A DNA stretch of 64,000 nucleotides, taken from the NCBI GenBank assembly GCA_018388625.1, contig CP074402.1:5766001-5830000 (forward strand), read 5' to 3'. The notes below the pieces were generated by a model, which was not told the DNA's origin, searched no databases, and saw only the letters and a list, made by a program, of their open reading frames with translations. Of the stretch, positions 1-10,318 are shown piece by piece. This stretch comes from Nocardiopsis eucommiae (lineage in GTDB: Bacteria; Actinomycetota; Actinomycetes; Streptosporangiales; Streptosporangiaceae). How positions within the stretch are numbered: the stretch's first letter is position 1; the number at the start of each line of letters is the position of its first letter. Made by a program: the position numbers and the translations under genes.

Positions 1-170
1 CGGGGCGGCGGGGAACTCGGCGCGTCTGTCACCCCTCCATCCTTTCCCGGCCGCACGGTCCGCACAACGTGTTTCCCCTTTCCCCTGCCTCTGAGCACCG
101 GTTTCGCACCGACCGTCACCGGTCTCCGCGACGATGGGAGCCCGTCCGCACACCGCTTCGAGGAGCACCC

Positions 171-737
171 ATGACCGACCTCCACCGCTGCGCCTGGGCC
201 CGGAACGCCTCCGAGCTCATGACCGAGTACCACGACCACGAGTGGGGGCGGCCCTCACACGACGACACCTACCTCTTCGAGATGCTCGTCCTGGAGGGCG
301 CCCAGGCCGGTCTCTCGTGGTCGACGGTGCTGAACAAGCGGGAGAACTACCGGAACGCCATGGACGGCTTCGACGTCGAGCGGATCGCGGCCTACGGACC
401 GGCCGAGACGGACCGGCTCCTCGCCGACCCCGGCATCGTCCGCAACCGTCTCAAGGTCGCCTCCGCCGTGCGCAACGCCCAGGCCTTCCTGCGGGTCCGC
501 GAGGAGTTCGGCGGCTTCGACCCCTATCTCTGGGGGTGGGTCGAGGGCACGCCGGTGGTCAACGACTGGACCGTCCCGGAGGAGGTGCCGGTGACCACCG
601 CCCTGTCCGACCGGCTCAGCCGGGACCTCAGGAAGCGCGGCTTCAACTTCGTGGGCAGCACCATCGTGTACTCCTACCTCCAGGCGACCGGAGTGGTCGA
701 CGACCACCTCCGGGGCTGCCCGGCCAAGCCCGCCTGA
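171..737 (+). CDS. tag: DNA-3-methyladenine glycosylase I
   Basis: This base-excision repair enzyme removes 3-methyladenine from alkylated DNA. The 188-residue protein has the usual Tag length. The zinc-site residues are in place: Cys7 and His21 near the N-terminus, His179 and Cys183 at the C-terminus. The conserved core with the EYHDHEWG and GLSW motifs is present. An ATG lies further upstream at 69, but I chose the one at 171. It has AGGAG (161-165) in front of it and the family N-terminus MTDLHRCAW starts there. The gene stands alone, and the next gene has its own promoter. Family assignment is firm. Confidence 0.95.
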   Translation: MTDLHRCAWARNASELMTEYHDHEWGRPSHDDTYLFEMLVLEGAQAGLSWSTVLNKRENYRNAMDGFDVERIAAYGPAETDRLLADPGIVRNRLKVASAVRNAQAFLRVREEFGGFDPYLWGWVEGTPVVNDWTVPEEVPVTTALSDRLSRDLRKRGFNFVGSTIVYSYLQATGVVDDHLRGCPAKPA

Positions 738-743
738 TCCTTA

Positions 744-771
744 CCGTACGCTGTACTGTACGCACTACGGA
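744..771 (+). promoter_or_regulatory. Putative operator/promoter shared with 3634-3661
   Basis: This 28-base element lies immediately before the ribosome binding site of the NmrA-like gene. It matches 3634-3661, before the TetR gene at 3682, at 22 of 28 ungapped positions. Shared parts include GTACGC followed by CTACGGA. GTAC repeats suit a dimeric repressor. Binding by the TetR protein at 3682 is an inference. Confidence 0.5.
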
Positions 772-781
772 AGGATGCGCC

Positions 782-1598
782 TTGACCTTTCTCATCGCCG
801 GAGCCACCGGCACCGTCGGCCGCGAGGTCGTCCGGCAGCTCGTCGCCGCCGGACACCCCGTGCGCGCGCTCACCCGCGACCCCGAACGCGCCCGCGTGCC
901 CGAGGGCACCGAGGCGGTCCGGGGGACCTCACCGACCCCGACTCCCTCATGCCGCACCTCACGGGGGTCGAGGGCCTGCACCTCATCACCTTCGGCGGAG
1001 ACGACTACGCGCCGCTGGAGACCGGGCCGCGCCTGGTCGAACTGGCCGAGGACGCGGGTGTGCGCCGGGTGACGGTGCTGTCCGACTTCCACGAGGGCGG
1101 CGTCCAGGAGGCCCTGCGCGCGAGCGCGCTCGCCTGGACCTTCCTCGACCCGGTCGAGTTCATGTCCAACCTGCTCTCGCACGCCGAGGAGATCCGCAGC
1201 GAGGGCCTGATGCGGGTGTCCCGCGACCAGCCGAGCGCCATGGTGCACGAGGCCGACATCGCCTCGGTGGCGGTCAGCGCCCTCACCGAGGACGGCCACG
1301 GCGGGCGGTCGTACCCGATCAGCGGTCCGGAGGCCCTGACCCCCGCCGAGCAGGCCGAGCGGCTCTCCACCGCGATCGGCAGGGAGGTCGCGCTGGTCCG
1401 CCTCGGCCCGGACGAGACCGCCCGGCGCCTGCGCGCCGAGGGACACGACGAGGAGTACGTGGCCTTCGCCCTGGACCTCGCGGCCAACCCCCGGAGGTCG
1501 GTGGGCAGGTCCAGGACACCGTCCTCCGTGTCACCGGCCGGCCAGGCCGCACCCTGGCCCAGTGGGCCGCCGAGCACGCGGAGGAGTTCACCGCGTAG
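782..1598 (+). CDS. NmrA-like NAD(P)-binding oxidoreductase (two frameshifts as read)
   Basis: This is an atypical short-chain dehydrogenase of the NmrA/NAD(P)H-binding type. It has an N-terminal Rossmann glycine motif GATGTVG and a downstream HEADIAS segment. The start is TTG at 782 behind AAGGA. The frame breaks at 921-925, where G5 would need to be G6, and at 1488-1492, where C5 would need to be C6. Repairing both gives one protein of about 270 residues ending in AAEHAEEFTA. The substrate is unknown. The operator-like element just upstream recurs before the TetR gene at 3682, so the two may be co-regulated. As read, no intact product would be made. Confidence 0.75.
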
Positions 1599-1723
1599 CG
1601 CACCCGAGAGCACCGACCGGGCCTGACACCCGCCCCCACCAGGCGGGCGCCTCCTTCCCCGGCCCGTCGGTCCTGCCCGGGCACCTCCTGGGCGACCCCT
1701 CCTCGGACCCAACGATTGCAGCC

Positions 1724-1739
1724 CTGTTACACCTAACAG
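1724..1739. terminator. Small hairpin between convergent genes
   Basis: CTGTTA and TAACAG form a 6-bp stem with a 4-base loop, in the roughly 255-bp gap between the NmrA-like gene and the converging TetR gene. It is a weak terminator candidate. Nothing else was seen in the gap. Confidence 0.3.
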
Positions 1740-1854
1740 CCTCTGAACTGGTGTTCTGGGGGACGAGCGCGGGGCGGTGAGTGCCCATGCGCCCCCAGGC
1801 CGCGGGCAGCCGGGCGGCGGCTGCGCTGGCTTGACCCCCGATGGCGTAACGGTA

Positions 1855-2499
1855 CTAATCCACACCTGTAACGGTCGTTCCCAGGGAGAAGTCCTCCCCT
1901 GGGTCGCTTTCAGGGCGCGCTGCGACGCGGAGGCCTGTCAGACCAGCGACCACCAGATCCAGCCATCGGTTTCGTACGCGGGCAGGTTGGTCCACGGGGG
2001 CGGTGCTGATGAGGAGATAGATGTCGGCCACGGTCACCGTGGGGTTCATGTGTCCGGCCTGTTGGGCGAGTGTGAGGAGTTGGGCCAGAGCTCGGGCGGC
2101 TTCGCCCTCCGCCTGGTCATCGCCGTGACCCTGCACGCCGAGTCCTTGGGCGGCCATCTTCACGGCGTGGTTCTTGGCGGTGGACTCGGTGACCCGTTCC
2201 AAGAAGCCCACGACCTCCTCGTGCGCCGGTGACCCGGCGCGGGCCCGTTCCAGGGCGTCCACGGCATCTGCGGCGATGTCGGCCACATAGCCGAACAGGA
2301 CGGCGGTCAGGAGATCGGCCTTGGTCGGGAAGTGCCGGTAGAGCGTGCCCACGGCCACCCCTGCGGTCCGGGCGATCTGGCCCATGCCCGCCTCGGGGCC
2401 GTGGGCGGTGATCATCTCCTGCGCGGCGGCCAGGATCTTCTCACGGTTGCGCACGGCGTCGGCGCGCGTCGCTCGCTGTGGTGTCGCTGGCACGGTCAC
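1855..2499 (-). CDS. TetR/AcrR family transcriptional regulator
   Basis: The N-terminal TetR helix-turn-helix is clear (ILAAAQEMI, then GMGQIARTAGVAVGTLYRHF), followed by a variable ligand-binding domain; the protein is 214 residues. I chose the GTG at 2499 because GGAGAAAGG sits just upstream. An ATG at 2547 has no such site and falls inside the operator palindrome. The gene is divergent from the SDR at 2593. Their shared 93-bp gap holds nested inverted repeats, so it very likely represses the SDR and itself. The ligand is unknown. Confidence 0.88.
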   Translation of the reverse strand: MTVPATPQRATRADAVRNREKILAAAQEMITAHGPEAGMGQIARTAGVAVGTLYRHFPTKADLLTAVLFGYVADIAADAVDALERARAGSPAHEEVVGFLERVTESTAKNHAVKMAAQGLGVQGHGDDQAEGEAARALAQLLTLAQQAGHMNPTVTVADIYLLISTAPVDQPARVRNRWLDLVVAGLTGLRVAARPESDPGEDFSLGTTVTGVD

Positions 2500-2535
2500 G
2501 CCTTTCTCCACGGCTTGTCGATGGGTGTTTGCACC

Positions 2536-2580
2536 AAGGTGAATCATAGTTCATGATGATTGTGAACGCTGATTCACCTT
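2536..2580. promoter_or_regulatory. Nested palindromic operator between tetR and SDR
   Basis: A perfect 11-bp inverted repeat, AAGGTGAATCA (2536-2546) and TGATTCACCTT (2570-2580), encloses a second one, GTTCA (2549-2553) and TGAAC (2562-2566), with almost the same centre near 2558. It covers the divergent promoters of the TetR gene and the SDR and is the likely TetR binding site. The region is AT-rich compared with its surroundings. Confidence 0.65.
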
Positions 2581-2592
2581 ACTGGGGGGACC

Positions 2593-3435
2593 ATGAGCCA
2601 CGACAAAGTAGCCCTCGTCACCGGGGCGTCCTCGGGCATCGGACAGGCCACCGCACGCAAGCTCCAAAGCCTGGGCTACACGGTCTACGGCGCGGCCCGA
2701 CGCACCGACCGGTTGCGGGACTCGGCTGCCGAAGGCGTCCACGCGCTGTCGATGGACGTCACCGACGAGGCATCCATGGCAGCGGGCGTCGAGCGGATCG
2801 TGACCGAGGCGGGCCGCGTCGACGTGCTGGTGAACAACGCCGGTTACGGCTCCTACGGGGCGCTGGAGGACGTCGAGATCGATGAGGGGCGCCGGCAGTT
2901 CGAGGTCAATGTGTTCGGGGCGATGCGGCTCGCGCAGCTGGTTCTGCCGCACATGCGCGAGCGCGGGTCCGGAACGATCGTGAACATCACCTCGATGGGC
3001 GGCAAGCTGCACACTCCGTTGGGAGGCTGGTACCACGGCACCAAATTCGCCCTCGAAGCGCTCAGCGACTGCCTCCGGCTGGAGGTTGCCCCCTTCGGTG
3101 TGGACGTCGTGGTGATCGAACCGGGCGGCATCGCCACCGAGTGGGGAGGCATCGCCGCCGACCACGTCGAGGAGACCTCCGGCCACGGCCCCTACGCGGC
3201 ACAGGCCGAGGCGGTCGCCAAGTCTCTGCGTTCGGAGGCCAACGCCAGCCGCAACTCCCCGCCCTCGGTCGTGGCCGACGCGATCGGCAAGGCGGTCACC
3301 GCCGGGCGTCCCAAGACTCGCTACGTCGTCGGGTTCGGCGCCAAGCCGTTGATCGCCGCGCGCGGAATGCTCTCCGACCGACAGTTCGACGCGCTCATCT
3401 CCCGCGCCACAGGCGTGCCCCGGAACAAGAGTTGA
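2593..3435 (+). CDS. Short-chain dehydrogenase/reductase (oxidoreductase)
   Basis: This 280-residue classical SDR has the cofactor motif TGASSGIG near residue 10, NNAGYG, the catalytic Ser of NITSMGG, and YHGTK as the YxxxK pair. The ATG at 2593 follows a G6 run that can serve as the ribosome binding site. Divergence from a TetR gene with a palindromic operator suggests substrate- or stress-induced expression. The C-terminal region resembles actinobacterial oxidoreductases of the retinol dehydrogenase-like group, but the substrate cannot be named. Confidence 0.88.
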   Translation: MSHDKVALVTGASSGIGQATARKLQSLGYTVYGAARRTDRLRDSAAEGVHALSMDVTDEASMAAGVERIVTEAGRVDVLVNNAGYGSYGALEDVEIDEGRRQFEVNVFGAMRLAQLVLPHMRERGSGTIVNITSMGGKLHTPLGGWYHGTKFALEALSDCLRLEVAPFGVDVVVIEPGGIATEWGGIAADHVEETSGHGPYAAQAEAVAKSLRSEANASRNSPPSVVADAIGKAVTAGRPKTRYVVGFGAKPLIAARGMLSDRQFDALISRATGVPRNKS

Positions 3436-3460
3436 TCGAACTCGCGCCGGGAGCTCGACC

Positions 3461-3580
3461 GTGGCCGGGGAGTCCTGGATCGCACAGAACCCGCTGCTGA
3501 TGGCGGTGGTCTGGCCGCTGGTGCTGGTCGCGGTGTTCGCACCGCTGTCCGTGCACCGGTACCGCTCCCTGGGCGGCTGA
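3461..3580 (+). pseudogene. 3' remnant of an ABC-2 type (DrrB-like) permease
   Basis: A 39-codon open stretch ends in a stop at 3578-3580. It reads like the C-terminal end of daunorubicin-resistance-type ABC-2 permeases: a short amphipathic lead (WIAQNPLLMAVVWPLV), a hydrophobic helix, then FAPLSVHRYRSLGG. No upstream part of such a gene or ATPase is nearby; the preceding bases belong to the SDR. It is most simply a gene tail left by a deletion. The adjacent TetR gene may once have controlled the lost exporter. Confidence 0.6.
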
Positions 3581-3633
3581 CTCCGCCCCCGCCCCGCGTC
3601 CCCTCCGGCGCGCGCGGGGGCGGGGTTCCACGG

Positions 3634-3661
3634 ACGTACACTGACCCGTACGCCCTACGGA
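3634..3661 (+). promoter_or_regulatory. Putative operator/promoter of the TetR gene (twin of 744-771)
   Basis: This 28-base element matches 744-771 at 22 of 28 positions, including CGTAC, GTACGC and CTACGGA. It sits 20 bases before the TetR start. Because one copy precedes the TetR gene itself, autoregulation is the simplest reading. Confidence 0.5.
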
Positions 3662-3681
3662 CCCAGTACCAGGACGGACCG

Positions 3682-4497
3682 ATGTCCCCGCAGAACAGCA
3701 AGAGTGGCGATCCCGCGCGCAGCCTGGCCCTGCTGTGGCGCACCCAGGAACCCGCGAGCCGCCGCAGGGGGAAACCGGGGCTGAGCGTCGACCGGATCGT
3801 GGTCGCCGCCACCGAACTGGCCGACGCCGAGGGGCTCGACGCGCTGTCCATGCGCCGGGTCGCGGAGGCCCTGGACGTGGGCACGATGTCCCTGTACACC
3901 TACGTCCCCGGCAAGGGCGAGCTCATCGACCTCATGGTGGACGCGGCCTACGCCGACCTGGACACCGGCGACCGGTCCGGCACCTGGCGGGAGCGCCTGC
4001 ACCGGATCGCGCACGCCAACCGCGACCTCTACATCCGCCACCCGTGGATGCTCCAGACCGTCACCACGCGCCTGCTCGGCCCGAACCTCATCGCCAAGTA
4101 CGACCACGAGCTCTCCGCCGTGGACGGTCTGGGGCTGAGCGACGTCGAGATGGACTCCACGGTCAGCCTGGTCAACGGCTACGTGGAGAGCACGGCGCGG
4201 CAGACCGTCAACTCCGAGTGGCTGACGCGGGACTCGGGCATGGACGACCAGCAGTGGTGGCGGACCGCCGACCCCCTGCTGGCCGCACTGGCCGACGAGT
4301 CCCAGCACCCGACCGCCGCCCGGGTGGGCGTGTCGGTCGGCACCACCCACCGGGCGCTCTACGCGGCGGACCACGAGTTCGCCTTCGGCCTGGAGCGGGT
4401 CCTGGACGGCGTGCAGGTCCTGGTCGACGCCCGCTCCGGTACCGACGAGGTCGGGATGCGTGGGGGCCGCGCCGGTGGCGACGGAGCCGTCACCTGA
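3682..4497 (+). CDS. TetR family regulator with tetracycline-repressor-type C-terminal domain
   Basis: The 271-residue protein has an unusually long basic lead (about 35 residues) before the helix-turn-helix. The DNA-binding part reads LSVDRIVVAATELADAEG, then MRRVAEALDVGTMSLYTYV. A longer C-terminal ligand domain of the TetR_C type follows, including HPWMLQTVTTR. Such regulators often control drug exporters, and an ABC-2 permease remnant lies just upstream. The promoter element is shared with the NmrA-like gene at 782, suggesting both are targets. Start ATG 3682. Confidence 0.88.
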   Translation: MSPQNSKSGDPARSLALLWRTQEPASRRRGKPGLSVDRIVVAATELADAEGLDALSMRRVAEALDVGTMSLYTYVPGKGELIDLMVDAAYADLDTGDRSGTWRERLHRIAHANRDLYIRHPWMLQTVTTRLLGPNLIAKYDHELSAVDGLGLSDVEMDSTVSLVNGYVESTARQTVNSEWLTRDSGMDDQQWWRTADPLLAALADESQHPTAARVGVSVGTTHRALYAADHEFAFGLERVLDGVQVLVDARSGTDEVGMRGGRAGGDGAVT

Positions 4498-4586
4498 GCG
4501 GCCACTCCCCGCTGTGCGCTGCCACGCGAGCCGCGCGGCCTCGCACAGCGGGGTTCGCACCGGGGTCGGCCGTCCGGGCCTCCGCC

Positions 4587-5225
4587 TCAGCGCTCCAGCG
4601 CCGCGGCCGCCCGCGCGAGCTCGGTGACCTCGTCCCAGCGGCCCTCACCGACCAGCGCGGCGGGGGTCAGCCAGCTCCCGCCCACGCAGCCCACGTTCGG
4701 CAGCGCGAGGTAGCCCTGGGCGCTCCGCGCGGTAATGCCGCCGGTCGGGCAGAACCGGACCTGCGGCAGCGGACCGGTGAGCGACTTCAGGAACGCCGTC
4801 CCGCCGGAGGCCTCGGCCGGGAAGAACTTGAGCTCGGTCAGCCCGAGCTCCAGCAGGGCCATCGCCTCCGACACCGTCGCCACCCCCGGCAGGGCGGGCA
4901 GTCCGGTGTCGGCCATCTCCCGGGCGAGGGCCGGAGTGCACCCGGGGCTGACGAGGAAGCGCGCGCCCGCCTGGGCTGCGGCGCGGGCCTGCTCGCCGTT
5001 GACGACGGTCCCGGCGCCCACCACGGCCTCCGGCACCTCCTGGGCGACGCGCTCGATGGCGTCCAGGGCCGCCGGGGTCCTGAGGGTGACCTCGATGCCG
5101 GGCAGGCCGCCCGCCACCAGGGCGCGCGCGAGCGGCACGGCCTGGTCCGCGTCCTCGACCACCACCACGGGCATCACCGGTGCGAGGTCGAGCACGTCCG
5201 CACCTGAGCGGGGGATCGTCGTCAT
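4587..5225 (-). CDS. eda: KDPG/KHG aldolase
   Basis: 2-Keto-3-deoxy-6-phosphogluconate aldolase cleaves KDPG into pyruvate and glyceraldehyde 3-phosphate, the last step of the Entner-Doudoroff pathway. The class I aldolase barrel is clear: GIEVTLRT (catalytic Glu), VGAGTV, SPGCTP, and LKFFPAE with the Schiff-base Lys, then FCPTGG. The 212 residues are normal. I start at ATG 5225, with GGAG 9 bases upstream, rather than four codons earlier. It is the third gene of the zwf-edd-eda run, with a 68-bp gap after edd. Confidence 0.95.
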   Translation of the reverse strand: MTTIPRSGADVLDLAPVMPVVVVEDADQAVPLARALVAGGLPGIEVTLRTPAALDAIERVAQEVPEAVVGAGTVVNGEQARAAAQAGARFLVSPGCTPALAREMADTGLPALPGVATVSEAMALLELGLTELKFFPAEASGGTAFLKSLTGPLPQVRFCPTGGITARSAQGYLALPNVGCVGGSWLTPAALVGEGRWDEVTELARAAAALER

Positions 5226-5293
5226 GGCTGTCTCCAAGTGGTCAGTGGGTACCGATGGTGAGAGTGGGCGGCGGACCCGGGGCCCGTCCGGGC

Positions 5294-7146
<1,853 letters not shown>

Positions 7147-7150
<4 letters not shown>

Positions 7151-8620
7151 GCCTGCTCCTCTTCGTGCCACGTGTTGCCGGAACGGCCGATGAGCCGCTG
7201 CGCTCCTGCGGGACCGGAGCTTCCGGCGGGGTAGGTCTCGGGGTGAGCCGAGGCCGTTCCAGGCCTCGATGACGGGGTCCACCCACCGCCACGCGGCTTC
7301 GACCTCGTCGCGGCGCATGAAGAGGGTGGAGTCCCCGGCCAACACATCTGTCAGTAGCCGCTCGTAGGCCTCGGGAGAGCGGGTGGCGAAGGTGTCGGCG
7401 AAGCTGAGCTCCAGCGGGACCGGCCGCAGCCGCAGCGCACCGGCGCCGGGCGTCTTGGCCAGCATGGTCAGGTGTATGCCCTCGTCCGGCTGGAGGCGGA
7501 TGACGAGGCTGCCCGCTCCCGAGGCGGTGGCCCCGGGGAAGATCGTGTGCGGGACGTCGCGGAAGCGGATCACGATCTCCGAGCGGGCGCGCTCCATGCG
7601 TTTGCCCGTGCGCAGGTAGAAGGGGACGCCCGCCCACCGCCAGTTGGCGACCTCGGCGCGCAGGGCCACGAAGGTCTCGGTGTCGCTGGTCGCCGGGCCG
7701 CCCGCCTCGTCCAGGTAGCCGAGGACCTCCTCGCCCTGGACGGTCCCCCGCGTGTACTGGCCGCGCACGGTGTGCTCGGAGACCCGGTCGCCCGTGATCG
7801 GTCTCAGGGACTGGAGGACCTTGAGCTTCTCGTCCCGGACGGCGTCGCGGTCGTAGCTGGCCGGGGGCTCCATGGCGGTGAGGCAGAGCAGCTGGAGCAG
7901 GTGGTTCTGCACCATGTCGCGCATGGCGCCGGAGGAGTCGTAGTAGCCGCGCCGCCCGCCCACGCCCACGGTCTCGGCGGCGGTGATCTGCACGTGGTCG
8001 ATCCACCGGGCGTTCCACAGGGGTTCGAGGAAGACGTTGGCGAACCGCAGGACGAGCAGGTTCTGCACCGTCTCCTTCCCCAGGTAGTGGTCGATCCGGT
8101 AGGTGCGGGACTCCTCGAAGACCGCTCCCACCTCGTCGTTGACCGCCTGGGCCGAGGCGAGGTCGCGGCCGAGCGGCTTCTCCATGACGACGCGGGACTC
8201 GGGGGTGACCAGGCCCGCGTCCCGGAGCCCCCGGCAGATGGCCCCGGAGATCATCGGCGGCACGGCGAGGTAGAAGACGCGGTCGCGGCCGGGGGTGAGG
8301 GCGGCGGCGAGGTCGGTCCAGCCGGAGGGGTCCCCGCCGACGTCGACGGTCACGTGGGAGATGCGGCCGAGGAAGCGCCGCAGGACGTCGGGCTCGACGA
8401 CCTGGACGGCGCTGTGGCCCCGGACGGCGGAGGAGGCCTTGTCGCGCAGGTCGGCGTCGGTGAGCCCGTCCCGGGAGACCGCGACGACCCGGGTGTCCCC
8501 GCCCAGGTGGCCGTCGCGGTCGAGGAGGTAGAGGGAGGGGAGGAGTTTACGCATCGACAGGTCACCGGTTCCGCCGAAGACCACCAGGTCGGTGGGGCTG
8601 GGCGCGGGCTGCTGCGGCAT
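7147..8620 (-). CDS. zwf: Glucose-6-phosphate 1-dehydrogenase (C-terminal frame error as read)
   Basis: Zwf oxidises glucose 6-phosphate to 6-phosphogluconolactone with NAD(P)+. Visible motifs are the N-terminal FGGTGDLSMRK nucleotide site and RIDHYLGKE, with the substrate-binding and catalytic residues. The start ATG 8620 has GCAGGAG upstream. Near 7240-7243 the frame slips: the typical ending (PETYPAGSSGPAGAQRLIG, then WHEEEQA) is in another frame and stops at 7147-7149, overlapping the edd start. Unlike most errors here, this needs one base fewer, or two more. It begins the zwf-edd-eda operon; no lactonase gene is adjacent. Confidence 0.93.
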
Positions 8621-8744
8621 TCGTGGGGCTCCTGCGGGAGGGGGACGTGCGAGGGGTGGGGCGGGGGTGGGGGAGGAGACCGCGGCGCGGGGGCGAGGGG
8701 TGCTGTCCGGGGTCCGCGGTCCGGTTTCGACCCTAATCCCACTA

Positions 8745-8826
8745 TGGTAAAAATCCAAGCACACTTCCTAACATTAATTTACATAAGTGCACGAACTTCA
8801 AGCCACACCGTCGAGTGAATGGTTGA
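8745..8826. promoter_or_regulatory. AT-rich divergent promoter region of zwf operon and ROK gene
   Basis: This stretch is far richer in A and T than the genes on either side (TAACATTAATTTACATAA in its middle). It also holds AAGTGCACGAACTT, a loose inverted repeat of AAGT and ACTT. It must carry both promoters and is the natural place for the ROK operator. No exact operator could be fixed by eye. Confidence 0.45.
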
Positions 8827-10023
8827 ATGACAGGCATGGCCAGAACCCCCGGACGCTTGTCCTCCACCGCCACCAGCGGCCACATCCTGGAGATGATCCG
8901 CACCGGCAGCGCCACCAGCCGTTCCGAGATCGCCCGGGCGACGGGGCTCTCCCGGCCCTCCGTGGCCCTGCGGGTCACCGAACTGATGGACGGCGGACTG
9001 GTCACCGAGGGGACCCGCGCCGCCTCCAGCGGGGGCCGCCCGCCCACGCTCCTGGAGTTCAACGCCGCCAGCGGGCTGATCCTCACCGCGGCCCTCGGCA
9101 TGGCCCGCAGCCAGGCCGCCGTGTGCGACCTCGACGGTCGGGTGCTCGTACGCGCCCCCGGTTCGCCCCGCATGGAGCTGGGGCCGGACGCCACCGTGCC
9201 CTGGCTCCTGGACACCTGGTCGGAGCAGATCGCCGGGCTGGGCCGCTCCCCCGAGGAGGTGCGCGGGGTGGGCATCGGGCTGCCCGGAACCGTGGAGTTC
9301 CACGCGGGACGGGCCGAGGACCGCCCCTTCCTCGGCAAGTGGGCGGGCGTGGCCCTGGGCCCGCTGGTCGCCGAGCGCTTCCCCGTCCCGGTGACGGTGG
9401 ACAACGACGTGAACGTCATGGCGCTCGGTGAGCACATCGCTGGCGGGCACGGCCACACCGACGACATGGTCTTCGTGAAGGTCTCCACCGGGATCGGCGC
9501 CGGGCTGGTCTCCGGCGGGCGCCTGCTGCGCGGCGCCCTGGGCGCGGCCGGGGAGATCGGCCACGTCCCCGTGCGCGACGGCGGCGGCCTGCCGTGCCGC
9601 TGCGGCAACACCGACTGCCTGGAGGCGGTGGCGGGCGGGCGCAGGCTCCTGGTCGAGGCGGCCGAGCGGGGCCGCGAGGTGGCCGGACTCCAGGAGCTGG
9701 TCGCGTTGGCGGCGGAGGGCGACCCGGTGGCGGTCACGCTGGTGCGCGAGGCCGGGCGGCGGCTGGGCGAGACCCTGGCGGGCGCGGTCAACCTGCTCAA
9801 CCCGGAGCTGATCGTGCTCGGCGGGGACCTCTCGGAGGCCTACGACCACCTGGTGGCGGGGGTGCGGGAGGTGGTGTTCCAGCAGTGCACCGCCCTGGCC
9901 ACCCGCCAGCTGAGGATCGTGGCGAGCACGCTGTGGGACGACGCGGGGGTACGCGGCTGCGCGGCGATGGTCAGTGAGGAGATCCTGTCGCCGGAGGCCG
10001 TGAACGAACTCCTCGCGGGCTAG
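8827..10023 (+). CDS. ROK family transcriptional regulator
   Basis: An N-terminal winged helix-turn-helix (SEIARATGLSRPSVALRVTELMDGGLV, about residues 33-58) precedes a ROK sugar-kinase-like domain. That domain includes GVGIGLPG, VDNDVN and the zinc motif PCRCGNTDCLEAV near residue 260. Its 398 residues are typical of NagC/XylR-type regulators. Divergence from zwf-edd-eda over an AT-rich gap suggests it senses a sugar or sugar phosphate and represses that operon. Start ATG 8827; an in-frame ATG four codons later (MARTPGRL) is equally possible. Ligand unknown. Confidence 0.92.
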   Translation: MTGMARTPGRLSSTATSGHILEMIRTGSATSRSEIARATGLSRPSVALRVTELMDGGLVTEGTRAASSGGRPPTLLEFNAASGLILTAALGMARSQAAVCDLDGRVLVRAPGSPRMELGPDATVPWLLDTWSEQIAGLGRSPEEVRGVGIGLPGTVEFHAGRAEDRPFLGKWAGVALGPLVAERFPVPVTVDNDVNVMALGEHIAGGHGHTDDMVFVKVSTGIGAGLVSGGRLLRGALGAAGEIGHVPVRDGGGLPCRCGNTDCLEAVAGGRRLLVEAAERGREVAGLQELVALAAEGDPVAVTLVREAGRRLGETLAGAVNLLNPELIVLGGDLSEAYDHLVAGVREVVFQQCTALATRQLRIVASTLWDDAGVRGCAAMVSEEILSPEAVNELLAG

Positions 10024-10030
10024 CCCCGTC

Positions 10031-10047
10031 GTCCACAGGCTGTGGAC
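10031..10047. repeat. DnaA-box-like palindrome, copy 1
   Basis: GTCCACAGGCTGTGGAC is a near-perfect palindrome starting eight bases after the ROK stop. Similar palindromes occur at 24655-24675 and 37782-37816. The half-site resembles the actinomycete DnaA box TTGTCCACA. It could instead act as a terminator stem. Confidence 0.5.
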
Positions 10048-10168
10048 AGCGAATGTTTACCCGGATCGGGGTCGGGCAAGCGGTAGGGAGGACGAACTGT
10101 CGATCCTGCCCCATCTGCCCTGACCTGCGAAGGCGCCGCGCCAGCGAGCGCCCGATCCGTCATGACAC

Positions 10169-10198
10169 TTGACAACGAGTACCGAACTGCCGAATAGT
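10169..10198 (+). promoter_or_regulatory. Sigma-70-like promoter upstream of membrane protein gene
   Basis: A perfect TTGACA (10169-10174) is followed after 18 bases by AATAGT (10193-10198), four of six matches to TATAAT. It lies about 120 bases before the preferred start of the next gene. Confidence 0.4.
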
Positions 10199-10318
10199 CA
10201 CGCACCCGAGTACCGGCTGGCACTCGAACACCCTCCGCCACCCCCGCACCCCGCCGCCCCCGTCAACACCGTGGCCATGTCCCGTGCGGACCACCGCCCG
10301 GAAAGGTCTCCCGTACAC

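Noticed and set aside
69..170. An N-terminal extension of Tag starting at 69
   Set aside because: It lacks family similarity and a ribosome site; the ATG at 171 has both.
10169..10318. A longer start for the membrane protein gene
   Set aside because: The first codon lies on the predicted -35 box and the added residues are proline-rich without conservation signs.
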